Source: Dehalococcoidia bacterium
GTDB taxonomy: Bacteria > Chloroflexota > Dehalococcoidia > GIF9 > AB-539-J10
Assembly: GCA_030606165.1 (NCBI GenBank)
Contig: JAUWGZ010000001.1
Location: 1-43,918, forward strand
DNA: 43,918 nucleotides
Reading direction: 5' to 3'
The notes below the pieces were generated by a model. The model ran no database searches. It was not told the origin of the DNA and saw only the letters and a list, made by a program, of their open reading frames with translations. Shown here piece after piece: positions 16,409 through 24,957 of the stretch (its first letter is position 1; every line of letters starts with the position of its first letter). The translations under genes were made by a program, and so were the position numbers.

Positions 16409-17365
16409 ATGGATTCACTTTTTGAATATCGCAACTGTCCCGGTTGTGGGCAAAATGATTTTGAGGTGCTCTTTGAGTCTAATATAAAGCCAGACGATTT
16501 TAATGTGCTTTTTGACTATAGTATGGAAGGACATGATTCTCAAGAAGGTATGGAGGGTTATCTGGTACCTGGAAAGGAATGGGGAAGGCATGTCAGGTGC
16601 AAGAATTGTCGTCTTATATATATGAATCCAATGGAGAAAGTAAGCAAGACCAATGAGTATTACTGCAAAGCGAAGAATACTCATGCTCCTACTATACGAG
16701 AATGCTATTTAAGGATTGCTAAATCCCAAGTACGCCTAATTCAAAAATATGCGAGCGGCACAAACCTTTTAGACATAGGTTGTGCCCAAGGTTTCTTCCT
16801 CTTTAGTGCCTCTAGAGCTGGGTATACTACTAAAGGGATTGAAATATCACAAGATGCGGCAGCATATGCGATAAGGGAATTTGGCTTAGATGTAAAAGCA
16901 AAGCCCTTTGAGGAACTGCGGTTTCCTGAAAATCATTTTGATGTAGTTACTCTATGGCAGGTTCTGGAGCATGTGCCATACCCACTTATGATGCTCAAAG
17001 AAGTTCATAGGATACTCAAGCCTGGAGGGCTGGTAGTAGCATCAACTCCAAATATTGAAGGGATACCGGCGAAAATATTAAGGAAAAGGTGGTGGGATAT
17101 AAAGAGGCTTCATCTCAACCAATTTACTACAAAAACTCTTGCGGACATTCTCCAGAATGCCGGGTTCAAAAATATGTCCGCTGTCTCTTATAGAGGATTT
17201 GTAAGCTTGTCCATATTACTTACAATGACATTAAAATATCTGGATGCATACGAGCGATTAAAGGCTTTATTCAATCCTGACCATATTTTAGGCAAGATGC
17301 TGAACAAGATAATGTTGATATACTCATCCAGGCTTAATCACTGTGTCGTGCTCGGCTTCAAGTAG
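16409..17365 (+). CDS. Zinc-ribbon class I SAM-dependent methyltransferase
   Basis: 318 residues. An N-terminal four-cysteine ribbon (CPGCG near residue 10 and CKNC near 65) precedes a Rossmann-type methyltransferase. Its SAM motif I is LLDIGCAQGFFL, the acidic motif II lies in GIEISQDA, and VLEHVPYP followed by LKPGGLVVASTPN are motifs IV-V. This arrangement is typical of methyltransferase-23 family enzymes found in polysaccharide or lipid gene sets. The substrate cannot be told. ATG 16409 is preferred over an upstream TTG (16400). It is followed by a radical SAM gene with which it may act. Confidence 0.85.
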   Translation: MDSLFEYRNCPGCGQNDFEVLFESNIKPDDFNVLFDYSMEGHDSQEGMEGYLVPGKEWGRHVRCKNCRLIYMNPMEKVSKTNEYYCKAKNTHAPTIRECYLRIAKSQVRLIQKYASGTNLLDIGCAQGFFLFSASRAGYTTKGIEISQDAAAYAIREFGLDVKAKPFEELRFPENHFDVVTLWQVLEHVPYPLMMLKEVHRILKPGGLVVASTPNIEGIPAKILRKRWWDIKRLHLNQFTTKTLADILQNAGFKNMSAVSYRGFVSLSILLTMTLKYLDAYERLKALFNPDHILGKMLNKIMLIYSSRLNHCVVLGFK

Positions 17366-17388
17366 TAAATCGAGGTTATTACTAGATA

Positions 17389-18381
17389 ATGGCAAATATT
17401 TCTCTATTGCAAGGGATTGAGCTTGTCACGAAAGGAATACACAGCTATATAACTAAGCGCCCCATAGTAGTTTCTTACGAGGTAACGCTTTCTTGTAACT
17501 GTAATTGCCGTCACTGTGACCTTGGGGGATTTATAAAGGATGAAAAGCAAATTAAGCCAGAGGAGTATGGAGACTTAACTCAACGCCTGAAGCCGCTCGC
17601 AGCGCAAATTTCTGGTGGTGAACCACTTCTACGTAAGGATATAGCAGCCATAGTCAGGGCTATCAAGCAAGCTGGGGTGAAATACACGATACTTGTTACC
17701 AACGGGGTGCTACTGAATGAGAGCAATTATCTGCAATTACGTGAAGCAGGGGTGGATCAATTTTCCGTATCACTTGATTTCCCTGATGAGCGGCATGACG
17801 AATTTCGGCGACGGCCGGGTCTCTATAGACGTTTGGAGCAAAGTCTTCCCCGGCTAGCAAAGCTTGGGTTTCGGGATATTATCTTGAACACAGCTATAAC
17901 TAAAGCCAATCTGAAGGAAATCTTGCCTTTGGCAAAAAAGGCTTCTGAGTGGGGTGTAGACATATCTTATAGTGCATATACTGCACTGCGAACAGGGAAT
18001 GAGGACTATTGTCTCGACAGTGAAGATGATTTAGGAATTTTACGCCAGACCATTAACGAATTAATAATGTTAAAAAAGCAGGGTACTCATCTAGCTAACC
18101 CAGAACTCACGCTCCGAGATACTTTAAAATTCTTTGAACAAGGATATATGCCAAATTGTAAGGCAGGCATAAGATTTCTTGTTGTAATGCCTGACGGGGG
18201 CCTAGTTCCCTGTTCACTGCACCGCACTAAATACGCTACCCGCAAAGAAATGGTAGAAAAATTTTCCCGAACTAACCGGTGTGGTAATTGTTACGTCGCT
18301 ATAAGGTCATACAGTGAGATGTCATTTTTTAGTCACGTGAAAAATCTCCCTAAGTACATACAGCAAATGGTTTTTCACTGA
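17389..18381 (+). CDS. Radical SAM protein with SPASM-like C-terminal cysteines
   Basis: 330 residues. C36, C40 and C43 (in SCNCNCRHCD) form the CxxxCxxC site for the SAM-binding [4Fe-4S] cluster; C38 is an extra cysteine inside it. ISGGEPLLRKD is the GGE motif, and LVTNGVLL and VSLDFPDERHDEFR are the expected core strands. C-terminal cysteines (NCKAG, CSLH, CGNC) suggest an auxiliary cluster as in SPASM/twitch enzymes that modify peptides or build cofactors. No precursor peptide was found nearby. It follows the zinc-ribbon methyltransferase by 23 nt. The product is unknown. Confidence 0.85.
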   Translation: MANISLLQGIELVTKGIHSYITKRPIVVSYEVTLSCNCNCRHCDLGGFIKDEKQIKPEEYGDLTQRLKPLAAQISGGEPLLRKDIAAIVRAIKQAGVKYTILVTNGVLLNESNYLQLREAGVDQFSVSLDFPDERHDEFRRRPGLYRRLEQSLPRLAKLGFRDIILNTAITKANLKEILPLAKKASEWGVDISYSAYTALRTGNEDYCLDSEDDLGILRQTINELIMLKKQGTHLANPELTLRDTLKFFEQGYMPNCKAGIRFLVVMPDGGLVPCSLHRTKYATRKEMVEKFSRTNRCGNCYVAIRSYSEMSFFSHVKNLPKYIQQMVFH

Positions 18382-18395
18382 AAGATATTGATTAA

Positions 18396-18428
18396 CCGCT
18401 CGTGGTGAGCTTGTTGAACCACGAGCGG
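18396..18428. repeat. Long perfect hairpin between convergent genes (REP-like)
   Basis: CCGCTCGTGGT (18396-18406) and ACCACGAGCGG (18418-18428) form a perfect 11-bp stem around an 11-nt loop containing gcttgttga. The sequence type (CTCGTGG...gagcttgt) belongs to a dispersed palindrome class common in bacterial genomes. Placed between the convergent radical SAM and ferredoxin genes, it may act as a bidirectional transcript end. Confidence 0.75.
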
Positions 18429-18447
18429 CATTCAAGATCAGATTAGC

Positions 18448-18472
18448 TCGCCCTTCGACAAGCTCGGGGCGA
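18448..18472. repeat. Second REP-like hairpin
   Basis: TCGCCC (18448-18453) pairs with GGGCGA (18467-18472) around ttcgacaagctcg. It is a sister of the 18396-18428 hairpin; its loop carries the reverse complement of the same gagcttgt word. Tandem opposed copies are typical of REP-type elements. Confidence 0.6.
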
Positions 18473-18522
18473 ACGAGTCACTAAACGAGCACCTTCCGCT
18501 GAAGTGTTTGATAGGCTTTATC

Positions 18523-18789
18523 CTAAGTGGCGGCCGGAGTCTCACCGGGGTGTAGCTTGCGCCACTTGTTCAACAGTTGTTCCTTTGTTTCCTTGTGATC
18601 GGGGTCAGGAATGCAACATTCTACAGGGCAAACCTCAACACACTTCTGTGTCTCGAACCAGCCGACACACTCAGTGCATTTATCGGGGTCAATAACATAA
18701 ATTTCCTCTCCCTCAGTTATGGCCTCATTTTTACATTCTGGTTCGCAGGCACCGCAACTAATGCACTCATCAGTAATTTTGTATGCCAT
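18523..18789 (-). CDS. 2[4Fe-4S] ferredoxin, long-spaced type (copy 1)
   Basis: 88-residue soluble electron carrier. Cluster I ligands are C9, C12, C15 and C19. The second set is C38, C41, C50 and C54, with the CxxC-x8-CxxxCP spacing of the Allochromatium-type low-potential ferredoxins. C58 and C59 are extra. A 20-residue charged C-terminal helix (KEQLLNKWRKLHPGE) follows. An AAGGAGGTG ribosome site precedes the ATG. It lies 7 nt downstream of coaD in the rsmD-coaD operon. A paralogue identical at about three residues in four lies at 43388-43654. Confidence 0.95.
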   Translation of the reverse strand: MAYKITDECISCGACEPECKNEAITEGEEIYVIDPDKCTECVGWFETQKCVEVCPVECCIPDPDHKETKEQLLNKWRKLHPGETPAAT

Positions 18790-18796
18790 CTTTCTA

Positions 18797-19336
18797 TCAC
18801 CTCCTTAATTTTTGGTTTTTAATTTTAATTTTGCCTTTACCAGTGGCAAGCTTAGTAGGCATGGGAAACCTTTCTTTTAGAGCTACAGCTACGTGCTCGG
18901 GGACCATGCCTTCAAGACAACCTCCTAACTCAGCTACTTCCTTAATCAGGGTTGAGCTAAGAAATTGATATTGAGAGCTCGTCATCAAGCAAATTACCTC
19001 GATATCTGGTGCCAGATTTCTGTTCATCAGCGCCATATCAAATTCCCGTTCGAAGTCAGAACCTGCTCTCAAACCGCGGACCATAACCTTTCCTCCTACT
19101 TGGTGTATGAAATCCACGGCCAGCCCTTTAAAAGCTTTAACCTCGACGTTGGGCAATCTACTTACCGCCTCTTTTACTAACCTTGCCCTTTGCTCCAGAG
19201 GGAAAAGCGGCCGTTTAGCAGGATTCTCATAAATGCCAATGATTAACTTATCGACCAGGGGTAATGCTCGTTCAATAATGTCCATGTGCCCGCAGGTGAG
19301 GGGGTCAAAGGTGCCTGGATAAACTGCGACGACCAT
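18797..19336 (-). CDS. coaD: Phosphopantetheine adenylyltransferase
   Basis: Penultimate step of CoA synthesis (4'-phosphopantetheine + ATP to dephospho-CoA). 179 residues against the usual 160. The nucleotidyltransferase motif is YPGTFDPLTCGHMDI, with later signature residues in RGLRAGSDFEREF and SSTLIKEVAELGG. The extra C-terminal 15-20 residues (GKGKIKIKNQKLRR) are encoded by an AT-rich tract resembling the intergenic runs elsewhere in the window, so the original stop was probably lost. AAGGAGG precedes the ATG. The last-step enzyme CoaE is encoded at 31266. Confidence 0.97.
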   Translation of the reverse strand: MVVAVYPGTFDPLTCGHMDIIERALPLVDKLIIGIYENPAKRPLFPLEQRARLVKEAVSRLPNVEVKAFKGLAVDFIHQVGGKVMVRGLRAGSDFEREFDMALMNRNLAPDIEVICLMTSSQYQFLSSTLIKEVAELGGCLEGMVPEHVAVALKERFPMPTKLATGKGKIKIKNQKLRR

Positions 19337-19338
19337 AA

Positions 19339-19887
19339 TTAAACCTCCTTTTGGTATATGAAAATAAAAGTGTCACCGTAGCGGCGTTGCTTAACAAGGT
19401 GAAGTCCATCATAGTCGGAATTTAAGGGGAAGCGGTTTGCGTGGCAAAGTACGATTGTAGAGTTTTCTCCGAGCAAATTTGACTTAGCTAGATTTATGAG
19501 TAAATTATTTGTGGAAGGGTCAGAGTAAGGTGGGTCTATGAAGATAATGTCATAACTACTGTTAAGGAAGGCAAGTGCTTTGTTCACACTACAGCAGTAA
19601 ATATGAGCTTGCTGTAGTTCTCCTATTTTTTCCAGGTTGGTTCTGATAAGGACACAGCAACTTTTTCTGTTGTCAACAAAATCGACCCATTCTGCCCCGC
19701 GGCTTAGAGCTTCAATACCCAGAGCACCGCTGCCGGCGTATAAATCAAGAACCTGACGCCAATTGGTAGGTCTGTTTTCCAAAAGAGAAAATATAGCTTG
19801 CCTTACCATACTGGTCGTGGGTCTAATGGAACGCCTCGGTGGAGTTTTTAACCGAGTTCCCTTTACTTTACCGCCAGTGACCTGCAT
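19339..19887 (-). CDS. rsmD: 16S rRNA (guanine(966)-N2)-methyltransferase
   Basis: RsmD methylates G966 of 16S rRNA in 30S particles. 182 residues, typical. The N-terminal RNA-facing GGKVKGTRLKTPP is followed by RPTTSMVRQAIFSLL, SAM motif I VLDLYAGSGALGIEALSRG and catalytic DPPY (IIFIDPPYSDP). It is the first gene of the rsmD-coaD-ferredoxin operon; only 2 nt separate it from coaD, a pairing common in bacteria. A promoter is visible upstream, divergent from clpC. Confidence 0.96.
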   Translation of the reverse strand: MQVTGGKVKGTRLKTPPRRSIRPTTSMVRQAIFSLLENRPTNWRQVLDLYAGSGALGIEALSRGAEWVDFVDNRKSCCVLIRTNLEKIGELQQAHIYCCSVNKALAFLNSSYDIIFIDPPYSDPSTNNLLINLAKSNLLGENSTIVLCHANRFPLNSDYDGLHLVKQRRYGDTFIFIYQKEV

Positions 19888-19918
19888 TTATATTAAACTT
19901 CAATAATAATTCTGTGGT

Positions 19919-19948
19919 ATTATATTATCATTCTACCACTTAGTTCAA
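19919..19948 (-). promoter_or_regulatory. Promoter of the rsmD-coaD-ferredoxin operon
   Basis: On the minus strand: -35 TTGAAC (19943-19948), 18-nt spacer, consensus -10 TATAAT (19919-19924). The start site would lie near 19912, leaving a leader of about 25 nt. It is back-to-back with the clpC promoter, 14 bp apart. Confidence 0.65.
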
Positions 19949-19962
19949 GTAAGGTGGGCTTG

Positions 19963-19991
19963 TTGACGGGAAGGGTAGTATGCTCTATACT
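19963..19991 (+). promoter_or_regulatory. Promoter of the clpC operon
   Basis: -35 TTGACG (19963-19968), optimal 17-nt spacer, -10 TATACT (19986-19991); each hexamer matches consensus at 5 of 6. The ATG is at 20019, giving a leader of about 20 nt. No CtsR-type tandem heptad operator is visible around it. Confidence 0.75.
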
Positions 19992-20018
19992 TTGGATTAA
20001 AACTGCGATGGGGTTGAA

Positions 20019-22484
20019 ATGAGCACGGGATTTGAAAGATTTTCTGAAGGAGCTCGTAGGGTGCTGACTCGGGCTCAAGGAGAGGCACAACGCCTAGGCC
20101 ACAGTTACATCGATACTGAGCACATATTATTAGGGATAGCAGGGGAAGAGTCAGGGATTGCAGCTAAAGTTTTGAGTAATTTGGGTATCTCGATGGGTAA
20201 GATACAGGCGGCTGTAGAATTTGTAATTGGGAAGGGAGAGCGTCGAGCTACCAGTGGGGATGTTGACCTTGCTCCTCGAGCAAAAAGGGCCATCGAGTTT
20301 GCTGTGGATGAAGCACGTCGTCTTAATTCTAGCTATATAGGTGTTGAGCACCTTTTGCTTGGATTAATGCGTGAAAGCGAAGGGGTAGCTTTTAGTGTTT
20401 TAGAGAGTTTTGGTATTACCTTGGAGCGAACACGTGATGAGGTCAGTCGAGTTGTTAGGCAAGAAACTGTGCGAGCTCGTACCACAGGTCGCGTTGCCTC
20501 ACGTACACCGACCTTGGATCAACTTGGGACCGATTTAACTGCCCTAGCCCGGGCGGATAAACTTGACCCTACTATTGGGCGTCACAAGGAGATTGAACGA
20601 ATAGTTCAAATACTAAGTCGTCGTACTAAAAATAATCCTGCGCTTATAGGTGAAGCAGGTGTAGGCAAAACAGCTATTGTTGAAGGGTTAGCCCAGCGCA
20701 TAATAACTGGGGAGGTTCCTGAGGTATTACAGGGCAAGAGAATAGTCGCATTAGATATAGGTGCTCTCGTGGCGGGAACAAAATACCGTGGTGAGTTTGA
20801 GGAAAGGCTGAAGAAGGTTATTGAGGAAGAGAAAACTGCCGGTAATTGCATCTTATTTATTGATGAAATGCAGACTATTGTGGGTGCTGGAGCAGCTGAA
20901 GGTGCGGTTGACGCCTCTAACCTCCTGAAGCCTTCGTTGTCGCGTGGCGAGGTTCAATGTATTGGTGCCACTACTTTGGACGACTACCGCAAGTATGTGG
21001 AGAAAGACCCAGCTTTGGAGCGACGGTTTCAACCTGTCTTGGTGGCCGAACCTACTATGGAAGAAACCTTGGAAATATTGCGGGGCATTAAACACAGATA
21101 TGAAGAATTTCACCAATTGGATATAAGCGACGAAGCCTTGCAGACAGCGGCTACGCTGGCTACCAGATATATAGCGGATCGCTTTTTGCCCGATAAAGCT
21201 ATTGATTTGGTAGATGAAGCTAGCTCTCGAGTACGCATTAAACGGGGTAGTGCCCCCATTGGCTTAACTGAGGCAAGGCAGGCTTTGGAAAGTGTACGCA
21301 AGGAAAAAGAATCGGCTGTCGCCACTCAACAATATGAGTATTCTAGCGAGTTGCGTGATCGTGAGCTTCAACTAACGGAGAAAATCGAGGCCATGAAGAA
21401 GGAGTGGAAAGTTAAACAGGAAGAAGGCCGACCTGTAGTTACCTCAGAGGATATTGCCGAGGTAGCCAGTATGTGGACGGGCATACCTGTGGTAAAGTTG
21501 ACTATCGATGAAACCAGCCGCCTTCTACAAATGGAGGAGGCTCTACATCGCCGTATCATTGGCCAGGATGAGGCCATAAATACCGTGGCTAAGGCGGTAA
21601 GGAGGGCTCGAGCTGGGTTAAAAGACCCGAGGCGTCCCATTGGTGTCTTCATCTTTTTGGGCCCCACCGGAGTGGGTAAAACTGAATTGGTACGGGCTTT
21701 GGCCGAGTTTATGTTTGGTAGCGAAGATGCTTTGGTCAGGCTTGACATGTCGGAGTTTATGGAGCCTCACAATGTAGCTCGCTTGGTTGGAGCACCACCA
21801 GGTTATATTGGTTATGAGGAAGGTGGTCAATTAACCGAGGCAGTAAGGCGGAAGTCCTATTGTGTTATTCTTCTCGATGAGATTGAAAAGGCGCATTACA
21901 ATGTATTCAATATCCTGCTCCAGATTTTCGATGATGGTCATTTGACCGATGCCAAAGGGCGAAGAGTTGATTTTCGTAATAGCATCATAGTCATGACCAG
22001 CAATGTTGGTGGCGAGCTTATTAAGCGTCATATGACCATTGGTTTTGCTGCTCATATCGATGGCGAACGAAAACAGCAGACAGAGTATGAGAAAATGAAA
22101 GAGAATGTTCTGGGGGAGGTGAAGAAAGATCAAAGATTCCGGCCCGAGTTTCTTAACCGCATTGATGCCCAAGTCGTGTTCCATGCTTTAAGCGAGGAGC
22201 ATATCCGCCAGATTGTGGACCTGATGCTTAACCAGGTTATTGCTTCCCTCAAAGAGAAGAATGTCACTTTGGAAATAACTGATGGAGCCAGGGATTTTCT
22301 AGGCAAGAAGGGTTATGACCCTGATTTTGGAGCCCGCCCCTTGCGTCGCACTATCCAGAATTTGGTTGAGGATCAGCTCTCCGAAGCTTTGCTGCGCGGT
22401 GAATTCCTGTCTGGAGACACGGTGGTTGTGGATTGCGTCAAGGATGAGATTGTAATGAAACCATTGGTTAAGGAGACTACGTAA
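20019..22484 (+). CDS. clpC: ATP-dependent Clp protease ATP-binding subunit ClpC
   Basis: Hsp100 unfoldase that feeds substrates to ClpP; 821 residues. Two Clp-N repeats (about 1-150) are followed by AAA-1 with Walker A GEAGVGKT (about 211-218) and ILFIDEMQTIVGAG. A UVR-containing middle domain with coiled coil lies at about 420-470. AAA-2 has Walker A GPTGVGKT (about 548-555), VILLDEIEKAH and the VMTSNVGG sensor. The C-terminal D2-small domain is intact (FGARPLRRTIQ). No mcsA/mcsB/ctsR neighbours are present, so the usual Firmicutes control module is absent here. Own promoter; the following biotinyl and radA genes are close behind. Confidence 0.97.
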   Translation: MSTGFERFSEGARRVLTRAQGEAQRLGHSYIDTEHILLGIAGEESGIAAKVLSNLGISMGKIQAAVEFVIGKGERRATSGDVDLAPRAKRAIEFAVDEARRLNSSYIGVEHLLLGLMRESEGVAFSVLESFGITLERTRDEVSRVVRQETVRARTTGRVASRTPTLDQLGTDLTALARADKLDPTIGRHKEIERIVQILSRRTKNNPALIGEAGVGKTAIVEGLAQRIITGEVPEVLQGKRIVALDIGALVAGTKYRGEFEERLKKVIEEEKTAGNCILFIDEMQTIVGAGAAEGAVDASNLLKPSLSRGEVQCIGATTLDDYRKYVEKDPALERRFQPVLVAEPTMEETLEILRGIKHRYEEFHQLDISDEALQTAATLATRYIADRFLPDKAIDLVDEASSRVRIKRGSAPIGLTEARQALESVRKEKESAVATQQYEYSSELRDRELQLTEKIEAMKKEWKVKQEEGRPVVTSEDIAEVASMWTGIPVVKLTIDETSRLLQMEEALHRRIIGQDEAINTVAKAVRRARAGLKDPRRPIGVFIFLGPTGVGKTELVRALAEFMFGSEDALVRLDMSEFMEPHNVARLVGAPPGYIGYEEGGQLTEAVRRKSYCVILLDEIEKAHYNVFNILLQIFDDGHLTDAKGRRVDFRNSIIVMTSNVGGELIKRHMTIGFAAHIDGERKQQTEYEKMKENVLGEVKKDQRFRPEFLNRIDAQVVFHALSEEHIRQIVDLMLNQVIASLKEKNVTLEITDGARDFLGKKGYDPDFGARPLRRTIQNLVEDQLSEALLRGEFLSGDTVVVDCVKDEIVMKPLVKETT

Positions 22485-22486
22485 AT

Positions 22487-22708
22487 ATGGCTCAAGAAGT
22501 AATCGAAGCGCCGCTACCTGGAAAAGTAGTACGTGTTGAGGTAACCGTGGGTAATACAGTTGAGGAAGGTGGGGTGATTTGCATCATAGAAGCTATGAAG
22601 ATGGAAAACCCTATAATATCTCCAGTAAAAGCCTCAATTATAGAGGTGACAGTTTCACCAGGGCAGGTAGTTAGGACCGGGGAAAAGATAGCCGTTATCG
22701 AGTATTAG
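22487..22708 (+). CDS. Stand-alone biotinyl/lipoyl carrier protein
   Basis: 73 residues forming one complete biotinyl domain (flattened beta barrel). The biotin-acceptor lysine is K38 in EAMKM; the family PMPG motif reads PLPGKVVRVEV. Such short carriers act as the BCCP part of acyl-CoA carboxylase or oxaloacetate/methylmalonyl decarboxylase complexes, but no carboxylase or transferase gene is in the window. It begins 2 nt after clpC and is presumably cotranscribed. The partner subunits must be encoded elsewhere. Confidence 0.9.
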   Translation: MAQEVIEAPLPGKVVRVEVTVGNTVEEGGVICIIEAMKMENPIISPVKASIIEVTVSPGQVVRTGEKIAVIEY

Positions 22709-22726
22709 GTATCTTGGCCAGGGGAC

Positions 22727-24139
22727 TTGAAATCTAACGAGCGGGGCAAATCCAAATTCAAGAATGTTTTCGTTTGTCAGCAATGCGGCAAAGAAAGTCT
22801 CAAATGGTTAGGACGCTGCCCTGATTGCCAGGCGTGGAATAGCTTCGTAGAAACTAGGGTCACTTTATCCCGCGCTCCCAGCCAGCTTTCCTCTAGAGGA
22901 AATAGGCCCCAGGAACTTTCCCAAGTAGAGAAGGGTGACTTTCCTCGCTTTCACCTTGGTTTTGCTGAAGTGAATCGAGTTCTGGGAGGTGGTTTAGTAC
23001 CAGGCTCTCTGGTGCTTGTTGGTGGCGAGCCGGGAATAGGTAAGTCTACGCTTTTACTCCAAATTTCGGCGATGATGGCTGAGAATAATAAAGTTGTCGC
23101 CTATGTCTCCGGTGAAGAATCTATTAATCAGGTTAAACTTAGAAGTGAGCGCCTCGGTATAGGGGGCAAGGGGATATACTTTCTCTCTGAGCCCGATTTA
23201 GCTGCCGTATTAGAATGCTTGGAAGGACTTTCTCCTGGATTAGCGATTATCGATTCCATTCAGACTATGTATTTAGAGGATGCAGCTGGAATGCCGGGCA
23301 GTATTTCCCAGGTGAGGGAATGTACTTGGAGGTTGGAGAGGTGGGCGAAACAGAATAATGTGCCCCTGTTAATCACTGGGCATGTGACCAAGGAAGGGGC
23401 CATCGCAGGTCCAGGAACGCTGGAACATATCGTTGATGTGGTGCTTTACTTCGAAGGCGAACCATTTAGTAGTTATCGAGTGCTACGCAGCGTAAAGAAC
23501 CGTTTCGGTTCCACTCACGAGGTGGGAATATTTGAGATGAGCGATAGGGGACTAATAGAAGTAGGTAATCCCTCTCAAGTTTTCTTATCCGCATACAAGG
23601 ATGGAACTATGGGCTCAGTGGTGGTGCCCACTCTTGAAGGGAATCGTCCTTTGTTGGTAGAGATTCAGGCTTTGACTACTCCTAATAGTTTTACTCCACC
23701 AAGGCGCATCGCTAACGGCGTTGATTTTAATCGGCTACTGTTGATAATTGCTGTGCTTACTAAGCGTGCCGGATTAAAGCTTTTCAACCAGGATATTATA
23801 GTCAACGTTACTGGTGGCTTAAGGGTCAATGAGCCAGCGGTTGATTTGGGAATTGCCTCAGCCATTGCCTCCAGTTTTCGTGATGCAAAGCCAATTTCTG
23901 GCTTGGTTGCTTTGGGAGAGGTGGGGTTGAATGGAGAGCTTAGAGGGGTATCACACGTAGAGAGAAGAATTGCTGAGGCCATCAGGTTGGGCTTTAAATC
24001 CTGCCTTATGCCCAGACTTTCCCCTATCATCGCGGGCGAAGTGAAGCAGTCCCTTCACTCTGCGGACGTTCACCTAATCGAGGTTGGCTCGGTGGCTGAA
24101 GCTCTGAGGCTGGGACTTACAAGGGGAAGTAAAATGTAA
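22727..24139 (+). CDS. radA: DNA repair protein RadA
   Basis: RadA/Sms is a RecA-like hexameric helicase that promotes branch migration during recombination. 470 residues. N-terminal zinc finger CQQCG...CPDC, Walker A GGEPGIGKST, the RadA-specific KNRFGSTHEVG motif and a C-terminal Lon-protease-like domain (NVTGGLRVNEPAVDLGIA) are all present. The TTG start at 22727 is the only reasonable one before the zinc finger, with AGGGG just upstream at short spacing. It follows the biotinyl gene by 18 nt. Confidence 0.97.
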   Translation: MKSNERGKSKFKNVFVCQQCGKESLKWLGRCPDCQAWNSFVETRVTLSRAPSQLSSRGNRPQELSQVEKGDFPRFHLGFAEVNRVLGGGLVPGSLVLVGGEPGIGKSTLLLQISAMMAENNKVVAYVSGEESINQVKLRSERLGIGGKGIYFLSEPDLAAVLECLEGLSPGLAIIDSIQTMYLEDAAGMPGSISQVRECTWRLERWAKQNNVPLLITGHVTKEGAIAGPGTLEHIVDVVLYFEGEPFSSYRVLRSVKNRFGSTHEVGIFEMSDRGLIEVGNPSQVFLSAYKDGTMGSVVVPTLEGNRPLLVEIQALTTPNSFTPPRRIANGVDFNRLLLIIAVLTKRAGLKLFNQDIIVNVTGGLRVNEPAVDLGIASAIASSFRDAKPISGLVALGEVGLNGELRGVSHVERRIAEAIRLGFKSCLMPRLSPIIAGEVKQSLHSADVHLIEVGSVAEALRLGLTRGSKM

Positions 24140-24270
24140 AATACAAAGGGCAAAAATACAGGTCAAGAATAAAAAGCTTTTTGCATTTTGATTTGTCATT
24201 TTAATTTTTTATCTTTGACTTTTTAATTTCGGGTCAAGTTTAGAAATTTTCCTCGTTGAAAAGCAAGGCA
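24140..24270. other. AT-rich intergenic tract
   Basis: About 130 nt between radA and ispD, dominated by runs such as AAAAAGCTTTTT (24171-24182, self-complementary) and repeated attttgatttgtcattttaa-like words. It has no gene. The texture matches 1-66 and the coaD 3' extension, suggesting a dispersed low-complexity element. It may contain the radA transcript end, but no GC-rich stem is visible. Confidence 0.4.
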
Positions 24271-24957
24271 ATGAATAAAGGTAGTAAATTAGGCGTGGTT
24301 ATAGTCGCTGCCGGGAGTAGTCAGCGGATGGCGGGTATAAACAAGCTCTTTGCTCCTCTAAGGGGGAAACCTTTGCTGGCTTGGTCCGTGGATACTTGTC
24401 AGAGATACAGCTTGGTTCAGCAGATAGCTCTGGTATTGAACGATGAGGATCTGGCCCGGGGGCAGAAATTGAAAAAAGAGAGGGGCTGGTCTAAAGTTAC
24501 TTTATGCCTAGGTGGCGCACGGCGACAGGATTCGGTGGGGGAAGGGCTAAGACAAATAAGGGATTGTGATTTAGTTATGATTCATGATGGAGCTCGGCCT
24601 TTCTTGACTCCAGATTTGATTGAGAATGGCCTTAAGGTGGCTAGACAAGCTGGGGCTGCTGTAGCCGCAGTGCCAGTTAAAGATACTATCAAGCTTGCTG
24701 CTGATGAGAGATTGATTGGGGAAACGCTTCAGCGCGACAGGTTATGGGCAGCGCAAACCCCGCAGATATTCAGCTTTGATATGATAACCAATGCTTATGA
24801 AAACCTCGCAGCAGAGGTTACCGATGATGCCACTGTTGTGGAACTCTTGGGACACAAGGTGCATCTTTATATGGGCGATTATAAAAATATAAAGGTGACC
24901 ACAGCTGAAGATTTGGCCTTGGCAAGAATCATTGCAGGAGAATGGAAAAGGAGCTAA
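24271..24957 (+). CDS. ispD: 2-C-methyl-D-erythritol 4-phosphate cytidylyltransferase
   Basis: IspD, third step of the MEP isoprenoid pathway (MEP + CTP to CDP-ME). About 228 residues from ATG 24271; an in-frame TTG at 24256 would add five. N-terminal nucleotide-binding VVIVAAGSSQRMAGINK, then VMIHDGARPFLTPDLI, AVPVKDTIK and TDDATVVELLG are diagnostic. Its stop overlaps the ispF start by 16 nt, the common ispDF pairing, so translation is probably coupled. Confidence 0.96.
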   Translation: MNKGSKLGVVIVAAGSSQRMAGINKLFAPLRGKPLLAWSVDTCQRYSLVQQIALVLNDEDLARGQKLKKERGWSKVTLCLGGARRQDSVGEGLRQIRDCDLVMIHDGARPFLTPDLIENGLKVARQAGAAVAAVPVKDTIKLAADERLIGETLQRDRLWAAQTPQIFSFDMITNAYENLAAEVTDDATVVELLGHKVHLYMGDYKNIKVTTAEDLALARIIAGEWKRS

